A stretch of DNA of 64,000 nt, from NCBI RefSeq assembly GCF_014349105.1, contig NZ_JACSJI010000003.1, positions 124,001 to 188,000 of the forward strand, written 5' to 3'. A program made the position numbers and the translations under genes. Below are positions 48,378-56,671 of the stretch, in pieces (positions within the stretch are counted from its first letter, which is position 1; each line of letters opens with the position of its first letter). The notes under the pieces are model-generated. The model made no database searches. It saw only the letters and a list, made by a program, of their open reading frames with translations, and was not told the DNA's origin. The stretch is from Caulobacter sp. 17J80-11 (GTDB lineage: Bacteria > Pseudomonadota > Alphaproteobacteria > Caulobacterales > Caulobacteraceae).

Positions 48378-50849
48378 TCAGGCGTGGTCGCCGATGGCCG
48401 CGTCGATCAGCAGGTAGGTGCGGCCGGGTTCGGAGGAGAGCAGGGCGATCGTCATGTAGCCGTCCTCGTCCTTGCGCCGGGCGTCCTCCAGCAATTCCTC
48501 GTAGCGGGTCACATAGCGCTCGGCCTGGGCGCGCAGGCCCTTGTCCGACAGCACGCGGCGCGAGATCCGGCGGATCGCCGCCGGAGCCACGCGGCGGACC
48601 ACCTCGCGGGCGGTGTCCGGATCGCCCTCATGGAAGGCGGCGGCGGCCTCCTCGACCCGCGCGCGGGGCAGCAGGGCGTTGGGATCGACGCCCAGGGCCT
48701 CGATCTCGTCGATCAGGCGGTCGGCCAAGTGCTCGTCGTCGACCTCCGGCTCGCCGGCCGGCGCCTTGTCCATGCCGCCCAGCAGGTCGCGCCAGGTCCA
48801 GCCGTCGGGCTCCTTCTTGCCGGCGGCGGCGTCGAACACGGTCTTGAACTCGTCGTCGGTCGCGGTCGGCGTCAGCTTCAGGCGAGGACGCAGGCCGGCG
48901 GGCGGCGCGGCGGGCGCTTCCGGCTCCGGACGGCGCTCGCGGCGCGCCGGCGCGGCTTCCGGCTGGGCCGGCGCCCGAGGGGCCGACGCGCCGTCGCCGG
49001 TGACCATGCCCATCATGCGCACGGTCTCCGACAGCATCTCGTAGTTCCGCTTCACGCGCTCCTGGAAGGCGGCGTCGACAGACTCGGTCTCCTCGGCCGC
49101 GCGGCGGGCGGCCGAGGCCAGGGCTTCGAGCCCCTGCTCGACGGCTTCCTTGATGTCGGCGACGTGGGCGTGGGCCTCGCGCGGCAGGCGGGCGACCCGC
49201 TGGTCGATCTCGCCCAGCGCCGATTCCACGTCGATCAGGGCCCCGCGCAGGGCGTTCAGGTTGGCGTCGAGGCGCGCGCCGGCGCGTTCGCCGGCCTCTT
49301 CGACCAGGGCGGAGGATTCGTCGATCAGGCGACGGGCCGTGTTCATCCGCGAGTCGAAGGCGTCGTCGGCCCGCTTGCCGGCCTCGAAGGCGGCCTCGCC
49401 CAGCCGGTCGACCCGGGCGCGGGCGGATTCCACCGAGGCGTCGGCCGAGCGGCGCGCCTCCTCGGCGGCGGCGGACAGGTCGGCCACGGCGCGGCTGGCG
49501 TCCTCGACCAGCTCGTCGCGGATCTGGGCGGCGGCGTCGGCCAGGCGTTCGATCGCCTCGCGGGTGCGGGTCTCGGACAGGTGGCGCTCGGCCTCAGACA
49601 TCTCCGCCAGCTCGCGGAACTGCACGGCGGCCCCCTGCACCAGGTCGCGCATGGCTTCGGCGCCCTTGGCCGAGGTCTCGCCCAGTTCGCCGGCGGCCAG
49701 ACGGGTGTGCGACAGGGCTTCGGTCAGCTGGGCGCGCTGGGTCTCGACCTGGGCGGAGAAGTCCTCCTGGTCGGTGCGCAGGGCGTAGGCGGCGGCCACC
49801 AGGGCCGCGCGGCTCTGCGACAGGCTCTCTTCGACCGAGCGGATCTGCTCGGCCACGCCGGTGCCGGCGGTCTCCAGGCGCATGGTCTGGCGGGCCAGGT
49901 CGTCGGCGGCCAGGCGCGCGGCGTCCTGGGCCTCGCCGGCGGCGGCGGCCAGGTCGGCGGCGCGCGCGGCCAGGGCGGCCTCGGCTTCGCGCAGCTGGGT
50001 CTGGGCGAGGTCGGAGGCGTCGGCGATCATCCGCGCCTGGCGCTCGACCGCGTCGACCACGCCCACCGACTGTTCGTCGAGGGTGCGGCCCAGCTTGCCC
50101 ATCTCCTCGCGTTCGCGGCCCAGGGACTCGCCCAGGGCGCGGGCCGCGCGCGCGGCGGTCTCGGCGGCTTCGTTGAGGCGACGGGTCTCCACTTCCAGCG
50201 CGTCGCGCAGGGCGGCCAGTTCGGTCCGCGCCCGATCGGCCGCGCCGGTGGCCTGGTCGATCTCGGCGCGGATCTCGCGCACCACCTCGGCGGAGCGCTC
50301 GGACGCCAGGGCGGCCGGGGCCACCATGGCTTCGGACAGGTCGCGGGCGCGGCGGACCTCGGCGGCCAGGCGCGAGCCCTGACGGGCGACGTAGGCCATG
50401 ACGAACAGCAGGCCGGCCGGGCCGATCGCCAGCAGGGCCAACAGCGCGGTGCGCAGCGGCGTCAGTTCGAAGGCGTTCTCGTAGCCGATGATGTAGGCGC
50501 CCACGCCGCCGACGCAGGCGGCCCACATCACCGCGGCCAGGGCGGCCAGCAGGTAGAGCAGGGTCGGCTTGTCCTTGGCGGCCGGCCGCTGGCCCGGACG
50601 GCGGTCGCGCGGGGCCGGGGGACGCGACAGCGCCGCCGGCGGCGTCTCGAACGCCTTGGCCACGGGCGCGGGCGTGTCCTGCACGGGCGGTTGCGGCTGC
50701 GGCGGCAGGCTCGGCTCAGGCCGGCCCTCGCCGCCGTCGGGTTCCGCCTTCGCCTCGACCGGCGGTTCCTCGCGCGCGGGCGCGACGGTCGCCGGATCCG
50801 GATCGACCTTTTGCGTCAGGGTCAGGGGCGGGCGGGATCGAACTCTCAT
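48378..50849 (-). CDS. TipN-like polarity protein with two membrane spans and a long coiled coil
   Basis: The 823-aa protein has a disordered Pro/Glu-rich start (1-93), two hydrophobic spans (about 96-121 and 133-155), then a coiled coil of about 450 residues rich in Ala, Glu, Arg and Asp (AEAALAARAADLAAAAGEAQ type). A second Pro/Ala linker (about 620-650) precedes a conserved C-terminal domain ending GRTYLLIDAAIGDHA. This order matches TipN, the Caulobacter new-pole marker that orients division and chromosome segregation. The match is by architecture and group, not by alignment. I chose the ATG at MRVRSRPPL; a GTG 10 codons upstream is possible. Confidence 0.7.
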   Translation of the reverse strand: MRVRSRPPLTLTQKVDPDPATVAPAREEPPVEAKAEPDGGEGRPEPSLPPQPQPPVQDTPAPVAKAFETPPAALSRPPAPRDRRPGQRPAAKDKPTLLYLLAALAAVMWAACVGGVGAYIIGYENAFELTPLRTALLALLAIGPAGLLFVMAYVARQGSRLAAEVRRARDLSEAMVAPAALASERSAEVVREIRAEIDQATGAADRARTELAALRDALEVETRRLNEAAETAARAARALGESLGREREEMGKLGRTLDEQSVGVVDAVERQARMIADASDLAQTQLREAEAALAARAADLAAAAGEAQDAARLAADDLARQTMRLETAGTGVAEQIRSVEESLSQSRAALVAAAYALRTDQEDFSAQVETQRAQLTEALSHTRLAAGELGETSAKGAEAMRDLVQGAAVQFRELAEMSEAERHLSETRTREAIERLADAAAQIRDELVEDASRAVADLSAAAEEARRSADASVESARARVDRLGEAAFEAGKRADDAFDSRMNTARRLIDESSALVEEAGERAGARLDANLNALRGALIDVESALGEIDQRVARLPREAHAHVADIKEAVEQGLEALASAARRAAEETESVDAAFQERVKRNYEMLSETVRMMGMVTGDGASAPRAPAQPEAAPARRERRPEPEAPAAPPAGLRPRLKLTPTATDDEFKTVFDAAAGKKEPDGWTWRDLLGGMDKAPAGEPEVDDEHLADRLIDEIEALGVDPNALLPRARVEEAAAAFHEGDPDTAREVVRRVAPAAIRRISRRVLSDKGLRAQAERYVTRYEELLEDARRKDEDGYMTIALLSSEPGRTYLLIDAAIGDHA

Positions 50850-50972
50850 GCGCGGCTCGTCTTGATCGCGCGCAGGCACGCAGACTGCGTATTTTCGCGC
50901 GTAAGACGAAACCTAGCCGCAAGTCCCGGACTCGGGAAGCGGAATGCGATTCGGGCGCGCGCCGTGGCGCGC

Positions 50973-51158
50973 TCAGCAGTCCTCGCCGGTCTCGGCCTTA
51001 GAAGTCGTCTCGGCGGCCGTCTGTTCCGGCTGGCCCGTGCGCTGGATCTCCGGCCGGTCGCCGGCTTGCGGCGCGTGCAGGTCGATCCCGAACTGGGCGA
51101 ACAGGGCGACCGCCAGCGAAGTCACCACCGCGGCGATGAACTCGACGATCCCCTCCAC
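50973..51158 (-). CDS. Small membrane protein (61 aa)
   Basis: The 61-aa protein begins with one hydrophobic span (about residues 4-24, EGIVEFIAAVVTSLAVALFA) followed by a polar, Glu/Gln-rich tail ending with a cysteine. The GTG start is preceded by AGGAGG at ideal spacing. No homologue is recognised. It lies upstream of the TipN-like gene and reads in the same direction. Confidence 0.6.
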   Translation of the reverse strand: MEGIVEFIAAVVTSLAVALFAQFGIDLHAPQAGDRPEIQRTGQPEQTAAETTSKAETGEDC

Positions 51159-51292
51159 CGCCCGCCTCCTCGGACTGCGATGGCGGCGTTATCTGACGAA
51201 CATGGCCGCCCGGCAATGTGGGCGGCCATGAACTTTCGTTACGAGAGGGCGCGGCCCTTTCCGGGGGAGGGCGGAAAGGGCCGCGGGTCGGG

Positions 51293-51937
51293 TCAGCGCT
51301 TGCGGCAGAGCACGTCGCGCAGGACCGGCTGGTTGAAGACGACCCGGCCGGTGCGGTCGATAGCGCGCCGCGCGGTCTCGCTGTCGTCGTAGAAGGCCGG
51401 GGCGCCCAGGCCCAGGCGACGGCAGAAGAACTCCGCGCCGCCGCGCGCCGAGGCCACGTCGAGCCCGTTCAGCTTCGGCTGCCGGAAGAAGACCGTGGCG
51501 CGGCCCTCGTAGCCGTCGCGGATCGTGGAGGAGCCGCCGGTGGGGCGGTCGTCCCCCGGACGGTCGTCGCGCAGGGGCTCGGCCGACGAGACCATGCGGT
51601 TCAGGTTGAACCGGCCGAGGTCGCGCACGTCGCCGCTGACGGTCTGGCAGCGGCCGCCGAAGTCGGCGTGCTCGCAGATGCGCCACGCCCCGTCGCCGTC
51701 CACGCGCAGGCTCTGGGCCTTGTCGTTGAAGCCGCTGCGGGTGAAGTCGCGGTCGCGGGCGTCCAGCGTGAACGAGCGGCCCTGGAAGTTCGGATATTCG
51801 TAGAAGGTCACGCGGGCGCGGCCCTGGTCGCCGGGCCAGTCGCCGCGGCGGATCTCGGCGCTCTGCGACTGGGCGGAAGCGGCCGTCGCGCCGAGGACGG
51901 CGAGGCCGGTGAGGACGAGGGCGAGGGGCCGTTTCAT
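51293..51937 (-). CDS. Exported beta/gamma-crystallin family protein
   Basis: The 214-aa protein has a signal peptide (MKRPLALVLTGLAVLGATAA, cleaved near SAQ) and two Greek-key motifs in the first half: ARVTFYEYPNFQGRSFTLDA and GAWRICEHADFGGRCQTVSG. The C-terminal third has FFRQPKLNGLD and two cysteines (FFCRRL, DVLCRKR). Beta/gamma-crystallin domains often bind calcium; the ligand here is unknown. The ATG is preceded by GGAG. Weak EcfG-like spacing (TGAAC-N16-CGTT, minus strand, 52005-52029) lies 70-90 bp upstream. Confidence 0.75.
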   Translation of the reverse strand: MKRPLALVLTGLAVLGATAASAQSQSAEIRRGDWPGDQGRARVTFYEYPNFQGRSFTLDARDRDFTRSGFNDKAQSLRVDGDGAWRICEHADFGGRCQTVSGDVRDLGRFNLNRMVSSAEPLRDDRPGDDRPTGGSSTIRDGYEGRATVFFRQPKLNGLDVASARGGAEFFCRRLGLGAPAFYDDSETARRAIDRTGRVVFNQPVLRDVLCRKR

Positions 51938-52075
51938 GATTTTGTCTCCGGTGAGCTCGTTTGCTCTTGAGGACACCATAACAGCCAAGCCTGAACCGGC
52001 GTCGAACGCGGATCTTCATCTCGCGTTCACCTTCAGCGCGGGCCTGGGAAACCGCCGCGCTTCCCGGGTGTTGTC

Positions 52076-53593
52076 ATGCCGACCGGAAACGCCATGGCGG
52101 CGGCCGGGGAGGGACCGACCGTCTTGCTGCTGCTGCCCGGAGCCACCTGCTGGCGTGTCGAGCGCGCCGGACGGGCGTCATTCCTTATGGAGAACGCGGC
52201 CTACTTCGCCGCGCTTCGGGACGCCCTGCTGAACGCACGGCGCTCGATCCTCCTGCTCGGCTGGCAGTTCGATCCGCGCACACGGCTGGATCCGGCCGCG
52301 CCGGCCCACGACCGCACCGGCGAGATCGGTTTTCTGCTGCGCAAGCTGGCGCGCGAGAACCCGAACCTGGACGTCAAGCTCTTGATCTGGCGCTCGCCCC
52401 TGCCGATCGCCTGGTCCCAGGACTTCTTTCCGATGCGGGCCGGGGCCTGGTTCAAGACGCAGGCGGTCGACTTCCGCCTCGACCGCGCCCGGCCGCTGGG
52501 GGCCTGCCACCACCAGAAGGTCGTGGTGATCGACGACAAGCTGGCCTTCTGCGGCGGCGGCGACGTGTCGGTGGACCGCTGGGATACCGCCGAGCACCTC
52601 GACCACGATCCGCGCCGCTGCACGCCGACCGGCCTGATCTGCCAGCCGCGTCACGAGGTCATGGCCATGGTCGACGGCGCGGCCGCGCGCGCGCTGGGCG
52701 ATCTGGCGCGCGAGCGCTGGCGGGAGAAGACCGGCGAGCGCCTGCTGCCGGTCGAGGCGGAAGGCGATCCCTGGCCCGAGGGGGTGAAGCCCGACCTGCA
52801 CGACGTGCGCGTCGGCATAGCCCGCACCGAGCCGGCCTGGCGCGGGCGCCCCGGCGTGCGCGAGAACGAGGCCCTGCACCTGGAGGCGATCGCCTCGGCG
52901 CGGAAGCTGATCTACCTGGAAAACCAGTACGTCACCTCGCCGGTGATCTCGGCGGCGCTGGCCCTGCGGCTCCAGGAGCCGGACGGGCCGGAGGTGGTCA
53001 TCGTCTCGACCGCGCGGAGCCCCAGCTGGTTCGACCAGGCGGCCATGGACGGCGCACGCGGCGCCCTGCTGGCCCGCTTGCGGGCGGCTGACGCGCACGG
53101 GCGGTTCAGCGCCTGGACGCCGCTGACCGAGGAGGGCGGGGTGGTCGTCGTGCACTCCAAGGTGACGATCGTCGACGACCGCTTCCTGCGGGCAGGGTCG
53201 ACCAATCTGAACAATCGCTCCTGCGGGTTCGACACGGAGTGCGACGTCGCCGTGGAGGCCGAGCGGGAAGGCGACGCGACGGCCCGCTTCATTCGCGCCT
53301 TCCGCCGCCGGCTGATCGGTCATTTCGTCGGGGTCTCGACCGAGTCCTATGCGGCGGCCGAGGAGGTGTTCGGCGGCGAGGTGGCCGGCACGATCCGGGC
53401 GCTGGATCCGGAAGGGCGGCGCCTGGCGCCGCTGGCGACCCGGCCGGCCTCGCGGGTGTCGAAGCTGATCGCCTACTGGCAGCTGGGCGATCCGTTCTCC
53501 CCGTCCGACGCCTGGCGACCGTGGCGGCGAAGACCGCTGGCGCGGCTGGTCAAGACCGCGGCGGCTCAGCCGGGCGAAGCGGCCCCGGACTGA
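52076..53593 (+). CDS. Phospholipase D superfamily protein
   Basis: The 505-aa protein has two HKD motifs, HHQKVVVIDDKLAFCGGGDV (about residue 144) and HSKVTIVDDRFLRAGSTNLN (about residue 361), so it folds into the two-lobe PLD core with both catalytic histidines. The class includes cardiolipin synthases, phospholipases and nucleases. The VDRWDTAEHLDHDPRR block next to HKD1 is typical of the bacterial PLD-like secreted or cytosolic group. No signal peptide is seen. Its 3' end overlaps the convergent endonuclease-like gene by 28 bases. Confidence 0.88.
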   Translation: MPTGNAMAAAGEGPTVLLLLPGATCWRVERAGRASFLMENAAYFAALRDALLNARRSILLLGWQFDPRTRLDPAAPAHDRTGEIGFLLRKLARENPNLDVKLLIWRSPLPIAWSQDFFPMRAGAWFKTQAVDFRLDRARPLGACHHQKVVVIDDKLAFCGGGDVSVDRWDTAEHLDHDPRRCTPTGLICQPRHEVMAMVDGAAARALGDLARERWREKTGERLLPVEAEGDPWPEGVKPDLHDVRVGIARTEPAWRGRPGVRENEALHLEAIASARKLIYLENQYVTSPVISAALALRLQEPDGPEVVIVSTARSPSWFDQAAMDGARGALLARLRAADAHGRFSAWTPLTEEGGVVVVHSKVTIVDDRFLRAGSTNLNNRSCGFDTECDVAVEAEREGDATARFIRAFRRRLIGHFVGVSTESYAAAEEVFGGEVAGTIRALDPEGRRLAPLATRPASRVSKLIAYWQLGDPFSPSDAWRPWRRRPLARLVKTAAAQPGEAAPD

Positions 53594-54321
53594 TCGAGCT
53601 CGAAGTCGATCACAAGCGGCAGGTGGTCCGAGGCCATGCGGGCCAGCGGCGAGAACGGGGCCTGCACGCCGGTGATCCGCACCGAGGGGCTGATGAAGCA
53701 ATGGTCGATGCGCAGCACCGGGAAACCCGACGGGAAGGTCGGCACGGTGCGGGGGACGGCCGGCGTCTTCTGGGCGTCGCGCAGGCGGCTGGCGACCCGG
53801 GCGTAGGGACGGGTGACCGAGGTGGCGTTGAAGTCGCCGACCAGCATCACCGGATCGCGGCAGTCGGGATGGCCCAGCCATTCACGCCCGACCAGGGCGG
53901 CGGCCTGCAGGCGCTGCTCGCGCGGCACCAGGCCGAGGTGCGTGTTGAGCACCTGCAGCTCGACCCCGCCGACGTCCACCGCCACCCACAGCGCCCCGCG
54001 CGGCTCGTTGCCCGGCACGCCGGTGATGCCGGGCAGGGAGGCGGCGTGCACCAGCCGCTCGGGGAGGTGGGTCAGGACCGCATCGCCGTAGAGCTCTTCC
54101 TCCACCCGCATGGCCGGATGGAAATGGAAGGTCATTTCCAGCCGCTTGGCGATGGCGTGGGCCTGGTCCACGCCCTGGGTGCGGGCGCGGCCGACGTCGA
54201 GCTCCTGCAGGCACACGATGTCGGGCTCGGAGTCGGCGATCACCGCCGCGATCCGTTCCACGTCCAGCTTCCGGTCCACGCCGACGCAGCGGTGGACGTT
54301 GTAGGTCATGATCCGAGGCAT
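53566..54321 (-). CDS. Endonuclease/exonuclease/phosphatase family protein
   Basis: The 251-aa protein has the EEP fold: MPRIMTYNVHRCVGVDR with the catalytic Asn, CLQELDVGR with the metal-binding Glu, VGDFNATSVTRP, and SDHLPLVIDFEL with the catalytic His. Members hydrolyse phosphodiesters of nucleic acids, sphingomyelin or inositol lipids. The target is unknown. It pairs convergently with the phospholipase D gene, which may suggest lipid or phosphodiester work, but this is inference. Confidence 0.88.
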   Translation of the reverse strand: MPRIMTYNVHRCVGVDRKLDVERIAAVIADSEPDIVCLQELDVGRARTQGVDQAHAIAKRLEMTFHFHPAMRVEEELYGDAVLTHLPERLVHAASLPGITGVPGNEPRGALWVAVDVGGVELQVLNTHLGLVPREQRLQAAALVGREWLGHPDCRDPVMLVGDFNATSVTRPYARVASRLRDAQKTPAVPRTVPTFPSGFPVLRIDHCFISPSVRITGVQAPFSPLARMASDHLPLVIDFELDQSGAASPG

Positions 54322-54347
54322 GGCGCTCGGTGACTAACGCGGGGCGA

Positions 54348-55034
54348 TCAGATTTCGACCAGTCGGTCCGGCAGTTCGTTCGGGTTTTCCGCGCCGGGCG
54401 GGAAGTGCTCGGCCAGCACCTTGCCGCACATGCCGATGGCCTCGACGAAGCCGTCGGCCGGGCGGCCGGCCTTGACCTGACGGACCAGGGCGGCGACCGC
54501 GTCGCCCCAGTGCTCCGCGCCCACCTTGGCGTGAATGCCCTCGTCGGCGACGATCTCGACGTGGTGGTCGGCCATGGAGGCGAAGATCAGCACGCCCGTG
54601 CGTCCGGCGGTCAGGTGCATGCCCTTGGCCAGGAACTGCTCCATCGCCGCCTTGTGCACCCGCTGGCGCTTCAGGCTGCGCGGGGTCAGGAAGCGGCGCA
54701 CCGGCGGCAGGGAAGCGATCAGCAGCACCAGCACGAACACCGCCGCCTGCACCAGGGCGTAGGCGGTCAGCGCCGCGCCGACCGCGGCGTCGGTGGCCGA
54801 CAGGTGCGCGGCGGTCCAGCCGCCGTCCAGGCCTCGCAGCCAGCCCAGGTCGAAGCCGAACGGCACCAGGGCCAGCGGCGCCAGCAGGGCGGCGACCGCC
54901 GCCCAGGCCAGCGGCACTTCGCGATAGTCGGAGACCTCGCGGGCGATCACGCAGATGATCTCGCCGGAGGTGTTGGCCTCGGCTTCGGCGATGGCCGCGT
55001 CGACGCGCGCGTGATCGGCGTTTGAAATCTTCAT
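54348..55034 (-). CDS. TPM domain membrane protein
   Basis: The 228-aa protein has two central membrane spans and TPM phosphatase-like segments: the front [20 protein letters not shown] and the back half [20 protein letters not shown] then [18 protein letters not shown]. The TPM family (TLP18.3, Psb32, MOLO-1) includes acid phosphatases and assembly factors. It starts 1 bp after the upstream TPM gene and belongs to a three-gene unit with LemA. Confidence 0.82.
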   Translation of the reverse strand: MKISNADHARVDAAIAEAEANTSGEIICVIAREVSDYREVPLAWAAVAALLAPLALVPFGFDLGWLRGLDGGWTAAHLSATDAAVGAALTAYALVQAAVFVLVLLIASLPPVRRFLTPRSLKRQRVHKAAMEQFLAKGMHLTAGRTGVLIFASMADHHVEIVADEGIHAKVGAEHWGDAVAALVRQVKAGRPADGFVEAIGMCGKVLAEHFPPGAENPNELPDRLVEI

Positions 55035-55035
55035 C

Positions 55036-55842
55036 TCACCACCCCCCCGAAGCGCCGCCGCCACCGAACGAACCGCCGCCGCCGCTGAAGCCGCCGCCGC
55101 CGCCGCCGCTGCCGCCGCCGCGACCGCCGCCGCTGCTGAGCAGGCTCCACAGGATGATCGGCAGCAGGCCGCTGTCGCGGCCGGGACGCCGGCGGCCGAA
55201 GCCGAGCGCGCGGAACACCGAGGTGAGGATGAAGAAGGCCACGAAGGCGATGAAGATGATCGCTTCCGGCTCGATCCGCGCCGGCTTGGCCTTCATCTCC
55301 TCGGCCGCTTCCTTGGCGCGCGCCTGCGCCTCGGCCGGGTCGAGGGTGAGTTGCTGGATCACCGCGTCGGTGCCGGCGACCACGCCGCCGGGATAATCGC
55401 CGTCGCGGAAGCGGGGCAGGATCTTCTGCTGGATGATGACGCTGGACAGGGCGTCGGTCAGGACCGGCTCCAGGCCGTAGCCGACCTCGAGCCGCACCTT
55501 GCGCTCGTTCGGCGCGACGATCAGCAGGACGCCGTTGTCGGCGCCCTTCTGGCCGATCTGCCAGTGCCGGCCCAGCTGGTAGCCGTAGTCCTCGATCTCG
55601 TAGTCCTGCAGCGAGGGCACGGTGACCACCACCATCTGGTCGGTGGTCGCCTGCTCCAGCGCGGCGAGCTTCTGGTCCAGCTCGGCCTCGGTCTCGGGCG
55701 GCAGGATGTTCGCCTGATCGACCACGCGGCCGGTCAGGGGCGGGAACTTCGGTTCCGCCTGGGCCCCTGGCGCGAACGCCAGGACGGCCACGAACGCGAG
55801 CGCCGTCGTACGGACGGCGCTCGCCAGGTTCGAGAGGATCAT
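55036..55842 (-). CDS. TPM domain protein, YgcG-like, exported
   Basis: The 268-aa protein has a signal peptide (about residues 1-29), a TPM domain (about 35-170, with [20 protein letters not shown] and [20 protein letters not shown]) and a membrane span near 195-215. The C-terminus is Gly-rich, [20 protein letters not shown]-type, as in YgcG. Its start overlaps the LemA stop (ATGA). The role is unknown; the TPM plus LemA pairing suggests an envelope complex. Confidence 0.88.
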   Translation of the reverse strand: MILSNLASAVRTTALAFVAVLAFAPGAQAEPKFPPLTGRVVDQANILPPETEAELDQKLAALEQATTDQMVVVTVPSLQDYEIEDYGYQLGRHWQIGQKGADNGVLLIVAPNERKVRLEVGYGLEPVLTDALSSVIIQQKILPRFRDGDYPGGVVAGTDAVIQQLTLDPAEAQARAKEAAEEMKAKPARIEPEAIIFIAFVAFFILTSVFRALGFGRRRPGRDSGLLPIILWSLLSSGGGRGGGSGGGGGGFSGGGGSFGGGGASGGW

Positions 55843-56513
55843 CGGGCCGGGGCGGGCGCCGTCGAGCCCGGCGCCGCCGAGGAAGCGCCGCTCGCCGGGG
55901 CGGGCCCGCCGAGGTTGAAGTTCACGCTGGGCGCGGCCTGGGCGCCGGCGGCCGCTTCGAACAGCTGCATCGGCTTGGAGCCGGCGTGGATGGTCTTGGC
56001 CCAGATGACGGTCGGGAAGGTGCGCAGCGAGATGTTGTAGTCGGTCGCAGCCTGGTTGTAGTCGCGCCGGGCGATGGCGATCCGGTTCTCGGTGCCTTCC
56101 AGCTGCGACTGCAGGGCCAGGAAGTTCTGGTTGGACTGCAGCTGCGGATAGTTCTCGACCACCAGCAGCAGTCGGCCCAGCGAGCTCGACAGCTCGTTCT
56201 GGGCGGCCTGGAACTGCTTGAACTTGGCCGGGTCACTGAGGTCGTCGGCGCTGACGTTGACCGAGGTCGCGCGAGCGCGGGCGTTCACCACGTCGGTCAG
56301 CACGGTGCGTTCCTGCACCGCCGCGCCCTGCACGGTGGCCACCAGGTTCGGCACCAGGTCGGCGCGCCGCTGGTACTGGGCCTGCACGTCGCCCCAGGCC
56401 TGCTTGGCCCGTTCTTCCTTGGTCGGGATGGTGTTGATCCCGCACCCCGCCAAAGCCACCGCGCCGGCCGCCACGGCCAGCAAAGCCATCAGACGTTTGG
56501 CTACGATCTTCAT
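55839..56513 (-). CDS. LemA family lipoprotein
   Basis: The 224-aa protein has a lipobox LAGC near residue 24 and the LemA core: QRRADLVPNLVATVQGAAVQ, QAAQNELSSSLGRLLLVVEN and RDYNQAATDYNISLRTFPTV. It is an all-helical membrane-anchored protein of unknown function. It overlaps the TPM gene and so belongs to one transcript. LemA and TPM genes are neighbours in many bacteria. Confidence 0.92.
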   Translation of the reverse strand: MKIVAKRLMALLAVAAGAVALAGCGINTIPTKEERAKQAWGDVQAQYQRRADLVPNLVATVQGAAVQERTVLTDVVNARARATSVNVSADDLSDPAKFKQFQAAQNELSSSLGRLLLVVENYPQLQSNQNFLALQSQLEGTENRIAIARRDYNQAATDYNISLRTFPTVIWAKTIHAGSKPMQLFEAAAGAQAAPSVNFNLGGPAPASGASSAAPGSTAPAPAR

Positions 56514-56671
56514 CTCGGTCCCCCTGCGCCAGCGCGCCGGTTTTCATATCAGGCGCAAGTGACAGCGTTATTTCACCGGAAAGGCAAGGGCCGCCTTTGT
56601 TCGCTGGCCCTCCAACCAAGGAAAATTAATCACCTTCTGGAATCCTGGCGGACCGAAGGAAAGGCGCCTGG

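Noticed and set aside
48354-51392. 1012-aa open frame on the plus strand
   Set aside because: It is antisense to the TipN-like gene and is Gly/Gln/Arg-rich noise; the minus strand has membrane spans, coiled coil and a conserved end.
52005-52029. EcfG promoter upstream of the crystallin-like gene
   Set aside because: TGAAC-N16-CGTT misses one of the five -35 bases, so it is recorded only as a weak possibility.
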